From positions 11,641,822-11,705,821 of the forward strand of contig NC_135158.1 in NCBI RefSeq assembly GCF_050948215.1: a DNA stretch of 64,000 bases, in the 5' to 3' direction. Both the position numbers and the translations under genes were made by a program. The number at the start of each line of letters is the position of its first letter. The stretch's first letter is position 1. The notes beneath the pieces were generated by a model. That model saw nothing but the letters and a program-made list of their open reading frames with translations. It was not told the origin of the DNA and searched no databases. This document shows, one piece after another, positions 58,431 through 64,000 of the stretch. The stretch is from Halictus rubicundus. Its lineage: Eukaryota > Arthropoda > Insecta > Hymenoptera > Halictidae.

Positions 58431-59930
58431 GTAAACACGGGACGACGACGACGACTGTTCGGAATTTTGAATGACATTACGCGTCAATGGGGGTTACTAC
58501 GTGCCACCGGCTAATGTATTCCATTCTAAATTCCGACCAGGAGATCCCGACGACGCCTAGCTGCGATTCCTACACCGAAATAAACCGAGCTCTCGAGCAT
58601 TGACCGAGAGGAGACTGTAAACAAACGATAGGATTTGCCGGGGCTCCGCGTACGATCCGCTCTGATCGCTATTGTCGATCGTTATTGCCGCTCTAGCGTC
58701 GACCGATGCACTCTGTCCGGCTAGAATCAATCGGTCGTCGATGCAAACTCGAGATGTTTCCAAGGAAACAACGCAAAAAACGATTCCATCTCGGATCGAT
58801 GTCAACTGCTATTAGAAATTGGCGCTATCAATTATTCGGTAATATTTAGCTTCTACAAAAATGCGTACGCGGGTTCAAATTTCATTTGCTGCGTCAAATG
58901 ATACGCTTAGTACCGTGAATTACATCTACCAACGTTACTCGCAGAGAATTCGGTATATTTCGTATTAAGATGTAACCAGACAAACGGGCACGAACTTTTG
59001 AACCGTCCCGATACGATTAATAAGCCAAAATTTCTGTTCGAACGGTCCGTTCGGAAACGAGAGTTTTCGGTTGTCCGCGTCGGACCACGGAAATAAGGCG
59101 AGAAAGGCGGGAGCGGAATAGAAAATTGGAAAAGCGGGAGGACAATGGGAACAGCGCGTAATTAGAATGCAACGCGACCGCCGAATCGATAGTTGCCCGG
59201 GATTTATTTGATTTCATTGTCGATTTAAATCAGCACCATCGGGAAGCGATGCAATCGCGGGCATTCGACTACAAATAATCCCCGGTGACGCCGCGCCGCT
59301 TCGAGGAGAAAAAAAAAGAAAAAACAAATAGCAGAATCGAGGAGCGGACGCAACAAGCGCACCGCAGACGCGCCCGATGCATATTTATGCGACGTGAAAC
59401 CCGCTGGATCACGACGGGACTCTCGATCTTCGTCGCTTTTACTCTTCCGAGGACTCCTGAAATTGATCTCATTGAAATAAATTTCATCGTTTTACACCTC
59501 ATCTTCTAGCACCGAAACGCGCGCTCGAATCGTCGATTATTAATTTTGACTTGACATGCTTGGTAGTCGGATCTTCTTCACAAATTCACGGCTTTATTCG
59601 TTGATCTTTTTTTAAAACATTTTATCGAAGCTATTCCTCGCAGAATAGCAAGGACGAATTACCGACTTCCTCATTAATCTTTCTATTGCTGCTGACGCAA
59701 CAGCTATATTCGTCGATTTAAATCGCCATAAATGGGGTACTCGAGCAGGATCTACTAAATACGAATGGTTATATTCGTCTCTCTTAAAGTTCAATAATAT
59801 TGTATCCATCTGTATCACTGGTTAAACATTGAAGCAAAACTAGAGAACCACAACTTCTACTAGAAAATTAAATAGTAAAAATGAAGAAGCGCTTCCTGAT
59901 TGTACAATAGCTGCGAAGATTTGATCCTTT

Positions 59931-59969
59931 GGGCCAAATTGGGCCCAGGCACCGCTGTCGAAGGGTTAA
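59931..59969 (-). repeat. Solo end of a TTAA element
   Basis: Read on the minus strand: TTAACCCTTCGACAGCGGTG, then the palindrome GGGCCCAATTTGGCCC. The same order is found at 23920-23958 (TTAACCCTT, GGCGCCT, then GGGCTCATTTGAACCC). No opposite end was identified. Confidence 0.5.
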
Positions 59970-62900
59970 AAATAAATTGAGGGGTCAGGTTTTAGCGCGG
60001 GGGGTGTGCAACAGCAGAAAAGTGTGTTCGCAGCGGACGAGTTCGCGGAAATCGATCCGCGTCCCCGTAAAAATTGTGAAAAGGGAACCCGAAGCGAAAA
60101 GGAAAAAATATCGGGGCGCCTTTGACCGGGCTGGAAGGCGGGAAGGCCCGAGGAAAATGGTGTCGGGGGTGGAAAAGACGACGAGAAAAGTTGTCGCCCG
60201 CGGGACGAACGACGCAAGATGGATGAAACTTTTTTCGAGCCTCGGGGATTCGCCGCGAAAGCTGGAAAGCTGGAAAGTAACGAGCAGCCAATTTCCAGGG
60301 GACGTTTCCGCCATTTTCCGGCGGCCGTTTCGAACGATTTCCGATTTTAGGACCCCCAGGCCGGATAATGGGGCCCGAGCCTGCTGCACCCACCCGTAAT
60401 CGATTCCTCAACGAGAATTTAAGTCGAAGCTAAATCGAAGTTAAATCGGTTCTAATATCGCTCGCGGAAGCAATTCCGAGACCGTAAAAATATTGTTAAT
60501 CGCGTACTCTATGATATAGAGATTTTCGAAGAATATTTTTCATGCTAGATGAGACTAGTCTGGTCGTCGGACATTTTATCGAGTGCTATGGATTCATCTT
60601 TGAAAGAGGTCTTGGGTCCCCGCTCGTTGCTCCTCCGGTCTACTCAGCAGCCACCGGCAATCCCTTTGTTTTTGCCGGAGTAATTACTCGTTCCTCCGGT
60701 TATATTCGTGTAACAAGAAATCGAAGCGACGACGGTTGACGAACGAATTAGGTTTGCCACTCGCGGACCAGTAATTATCCGTCACGAACGGTGACTGCAG
60801 TTCGCTAGACGGGATCTTGGACCGTGTTCCTGGAGATCTTGATTCTTGTTCGCTATTTATTCGATCGTTTATTTCACCCTAACGTACGTCGCAAGTCGAT
60901 CGAAAGAAACTCGCGACTAATCGAAAAGATCGAGATCAATTGTAGCGAAACGATCGTATCCGTTTCTGACCAGAACGAGGTATCGCGAGTTCGACCGCAT
61001 GGGTCCGCGTAAAGTTAACTGTGCGTGTGCGCGCCGCTAATTAAGCGTGCATTAACGAGCGAATCTAATAACGATGTATACACAGTGAACCGAGAACGAG
61101 TGGATAGCGCCTCGGTTTTATCGGCGTTTTCCCCGGGGAAAGAAAAGTTCCGAGTAATTAGAGAACCTTGGAACACGCGCGTACGTCGATCTTCGTTTTC
61201 CGATTAATTAGCGACGAGAAAAGGCGCGGCTCGAATTTTGGTGATTAAACGATGGCGAATTTCACGGCTGTGATTCCGCGAGCGGACAGAATCGGCGGAA
61301 TCAGGATGAGCGAGAAAATGACTCGACCGCCTCCGCCCGGTAATAATCATCCCTCGGTGAAAACACGAAAAAAGGGAAGAAACGAGAGAATTTCAAGATG
61401 GAATATCGTGGGCGAATGGCGGGCAGAGAGAGAGAGAGAGAGTGAGAAAAAGGCGGGAAAATTGACGGCTAACGAGAGAGAGAGAGGAGGGAGCTGTCGC
61501 ACGACGGCCGCGCTTATTAGGGCCGTTTCGCGTGCAACGATTTCCTCGAAATTTCAATGTCCGTGGAAAAGCTCGAGCCGCGTGGGCGGGACCCGTTCGT
61601 CGATGACGCATTGCTCGCCGAATACTTAAATTTCATGGGGAAAATTACGCTCTGACCTCGATCCAACCGAAGCAACTCCTCCTCCTCCTCTCTTTCTCTG
61701 TTTTCCTCGGTTCTGGGGAGCGATCGCGTGCACCGCGATTAATCACGATACAAATCGACCCAGTTACGATCTCGAAACGCAACGCGGGAGACTTTAATGA
61801 CCGGTTTGCCCGTTGCCTCGGAACCCCATCCCCCGCGATCCCGATTTTCCCGTGATTTTTTCGGTGAATCCCTCATTGTTGCGCAATTGCAATCTCGCCG
61901 ATGAATCGCGAGTATTTCCTTCGTCGAGGAATAAACGAAACGCCGCGCTTGCGTGGTTTCGGCCGTCGATCTTTTTATTCGAGCATTGTTACAAATTGCT
62001 GGGTTGAACGGAGTATGTAGTATTCTGTTCGGTTTTGTGTGCGGCGTTTCTGTACGTAAAGCATTACAATTGCGTTCGTTTTAAATCGCCAGCGATGCAT
62101 CGATCGGAGGAATTCTGAAGAAATTACAAAGATGGGTCGGAATAAATTGAAGCTCGTTATCTTTACAAGACAAGTTCGCATAAGTTTCTCTAGACGACCC
62201 AACCCGACCCGCTTTCTCGCGAAATAATCGAGTCGCTTCGTAGGCTTGGAATCGTGCTTGGAAAATTAGCTCGGCGATCGGCGAAGCAACTCGAAAGACT
62301 TTCGAAGCGAATCGGAGATTTTTGCGACCGTCGTTTCCTCGAAAACGATGCAGAGTCGCTGCCGAGTGGGCGTCAAGAAAGCTCGAGTCTTCGATTGCCC
62401 TCGTGACGGGGGTCGGCCGATTACTATGATAATCTATGCGAAGGGGGCAGAGAAGCGTGAGAAACGGAGGACCAACCCCCTCGAGGATCGCGCGATTCAA
62501 AGAAGTCCGCATAAAACCGAAGACCTCGTCGAGGGCCGAGGGTCGAGGGTCGAGGTCCCGAGGAAACGACGTTCGCAGGACAAAACGTGCTTTCGAGGTT
62601 CGTCTGCGTCGAAGACGGAGTTTCGAACACTGCGTTGAACTTGACTGCGGTGTTCGCGAGTAGGGGATAAAAAGTTTAGCCCCGCCCAAACACGCGGGCA
62701 TTGATCAAAAGTGACCCAGAAAAGGGCTGGTTCGTTAATCTCATTTAATTTTCATCGTCGCAGTCCGCTCAAAGTAACCCGAAAACCCGTCGCAGGCCGC
62801 CCCTCGATCCCTCCGTTCTCCCGGCGACCCAGAAAACGCTTCCTTGACCCCGTTCTCCTGGCTTTTCGTTTCCCCTGGTGCTCTCCGAGCATCGATAGGG

Positions 62901-64000
62901 AAGTGACTAACGGGGACAGTCTTAAGAAATGGATGAATCGTTCGCTGAATGCCCAGCTATTCGAACGCTGAACGGCTGACGCTCCTTCCCCCTCGTCCAC
63001 GGGCGAATATTAAATTCTATTCCGTGGAATTTGTCTTCGAGTTCTCGTCGCCCATTCGCCCTTTCACCCTCGACCCTTTCCCCACCTATAGAACGCGAGC
63101 TCCTTCCCCCAACTGCTATAGCTTTGGCCGATCTTAAAAAGCAGGGTGATATATCTATCTTTGAATTCTATTTGCACCCTTGCGTCGACGCAACGTGGTT
63201 ACCATCTTTTTGTGTCTTGATTGCAAATAAACGAACCACGTTCCAGGATAACAGTTTTCAGCGGGACGCCAACGGATGGTTATTATTCTTTCATAACTGC
63301 GCGGATAAAATTCGCCGACTCCGCCGTTTTATATCAATTATTCGCGTTCCGTCTAAATGCGCCGGTTTTACGAATCTTTTGAGGAATAATAGTTTCCTTC
63401 GTTAACGGAGTGGTAATTAGACTGCGGGTCTTTGCGCGTTCACGGCATTTGCGTGTTTGCTGAAATACCGGCGAAAGCGTTCGCGTTAACGAGCATCAAC
63501 GACGCTCCCATTTTATTCGCTCGATCTTTCGGACCGGTGAAAACAAACGTTCGCCCTCTCATTTCTATGAAGTCCCGGCGTTTGCGGTGTCAATTAACCG
63601 CTTCGCGAGAGCTCGCCCCGACGATTTTTTATTTGATCGCTGACGGCCAGAATTTCGAATCGCAGAGATTCCGGGGTCATTTCTTTGAATCGAGCCTTTG
63701 AATAATTTCGATTTTCCGAAAGGACTGGTTAATCCGCGCGTCGATTGCCCGCGACCGGCGTCGAACTCAATTAATCCGACGAGGAAGAAAAGAGGACCCT
63801 TTGATCGCGCGCGTGTGCATCGAGAACCGGCTGTGCTTCATCGCATCCCGAAGCGGATGCGAGAAAAAATGAAAACGAGGGACAAGAACCGGAGGTTGGG
63901 GGGATGAGGTGGAAGGGGAAGATAGAAGGGTTTCGTTGCACGACGTCGAACCGCAAAGGGCTGCGAAAGCAAGTTGCAACGCTATCGTCGGAAAACGAGG

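Larger units (their letters stand above)
49961..64000 (+). other. About 14 kb without recognisable exons, probable long first intron
   Basis: Starts at the donor of the signal-peptide exon. Long open frames here (for example 59929-60399 plus, 62081-62701 minus) have no motifs, have strong CpG bias and overlap opposite-strand frames. Listed separately are a solo transposon end (about 51660), a degenerate minisatellite (about 52030-52300), a GGCCC run (54232-54255), a TTAA MITE (54294-54525), a CT microsatellite (58371-58428) and a solo TTAA end (59931-59969). No RNA gene was seen. Confidence 0.5.

Noticed and set aside
58104..58487. Open frames with Leu-Ser or Arg-Glu repeats
   Set aside because: They are produced by the CT microsatellite at 58371-58428.
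62081..62701. 206-codon open frame on the minus strand
   Set aside because: No recognisable domain, opposite-strand open frames cover the same DNA, and no splice or start context supports it.
1..64000. CRISPR arrays, bacterial operons, rRNA or known microRNAs
   Set aside because: No regularly spaced repeats, Shine-Dalgarno-led gene runs or recognisable RNA genes; intron structure shows a eukaryotic nuclear origin.

Overview
The window looks like nuclear DNA of an insect, most likely a hymenopteran and possibly a bee. It has short GT-AG introns in compact genes, long CpG-rich introns, piggyBac, hAT and Tc1/mariner fossils, and insect-type gene content. The species is inferred, not shown. I see no bacterial operons, rRNA, tRNA or CRISPR array. 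All gene models were built by hand from open frames plus splice sites with matching phases.

Layout. (1) 1-26.5 kb is gene-poor DNA, probably the upstream and intronic part of a Rab32 locus. It holds two candidate alternative first coding exons (815-943 and 15723-15917) and most of the transposon fossils: a hAT remnant with a Tc1/mariner-type element nested inside it (3667-5749), a piggyBac deletion derivative (6522-7864), a GTF2IRD2/ZBED-type hAT pseudogene (about 9417-10452), a mini-mariner (16148-16641) and a nearly full-length Tc1 copy (about 20611-22026). (2) 26.5-35.8 kb, plus strand: Rab32 (lightoid-type) GTPase, with a 672-residue long form from six exons and a 251-residue short form from an internal first exon. 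(3) 36.65-40.8 kb, minus strand: a 13-exon ABCG half-transporter of the white/scarlet/brown/ok group, 581 residues. (4) 42.1-42.9 kb: a second piggyBac relic. (5) 45.0-47.1 kb, plus: a three-exon nuclear-type protein with a Myb/SANT-like (zeste-type) DNA-binding domain and a C-terminal coiled coil. (6) 47.4-49.3 kb, plus: mitochondrial ATPase inhibitor IF1, followed about 400 bp later by a strongly diverged IF1-like paralogue with the same three-exon structure. (7) 49.65-64 kb: the first coding exon of a secreted or membrane protein (signal peptide, open donor), then about 14 kb of sequence with no recognisable gene, probably its long first intron.

Functional links are limited. Rab32 and white-group ABCG transporters both act in biogenesis of lysosome-related pigment granules in insects, so their tail-to-tail neighbourhood is suggestive, but no shared regulation is visible. 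The two IF1 genes clearly form a tandem pair. The observations most worth checking are the four phase-compatible first exons at Rab32, the IF1-like gene that has lost the inhibitory segment, the nested transposons with intact target duplications, the TTAA-element family with subterminal palindromes, and an ATGGCGG/ATGGCC-type motif near five gene starts.
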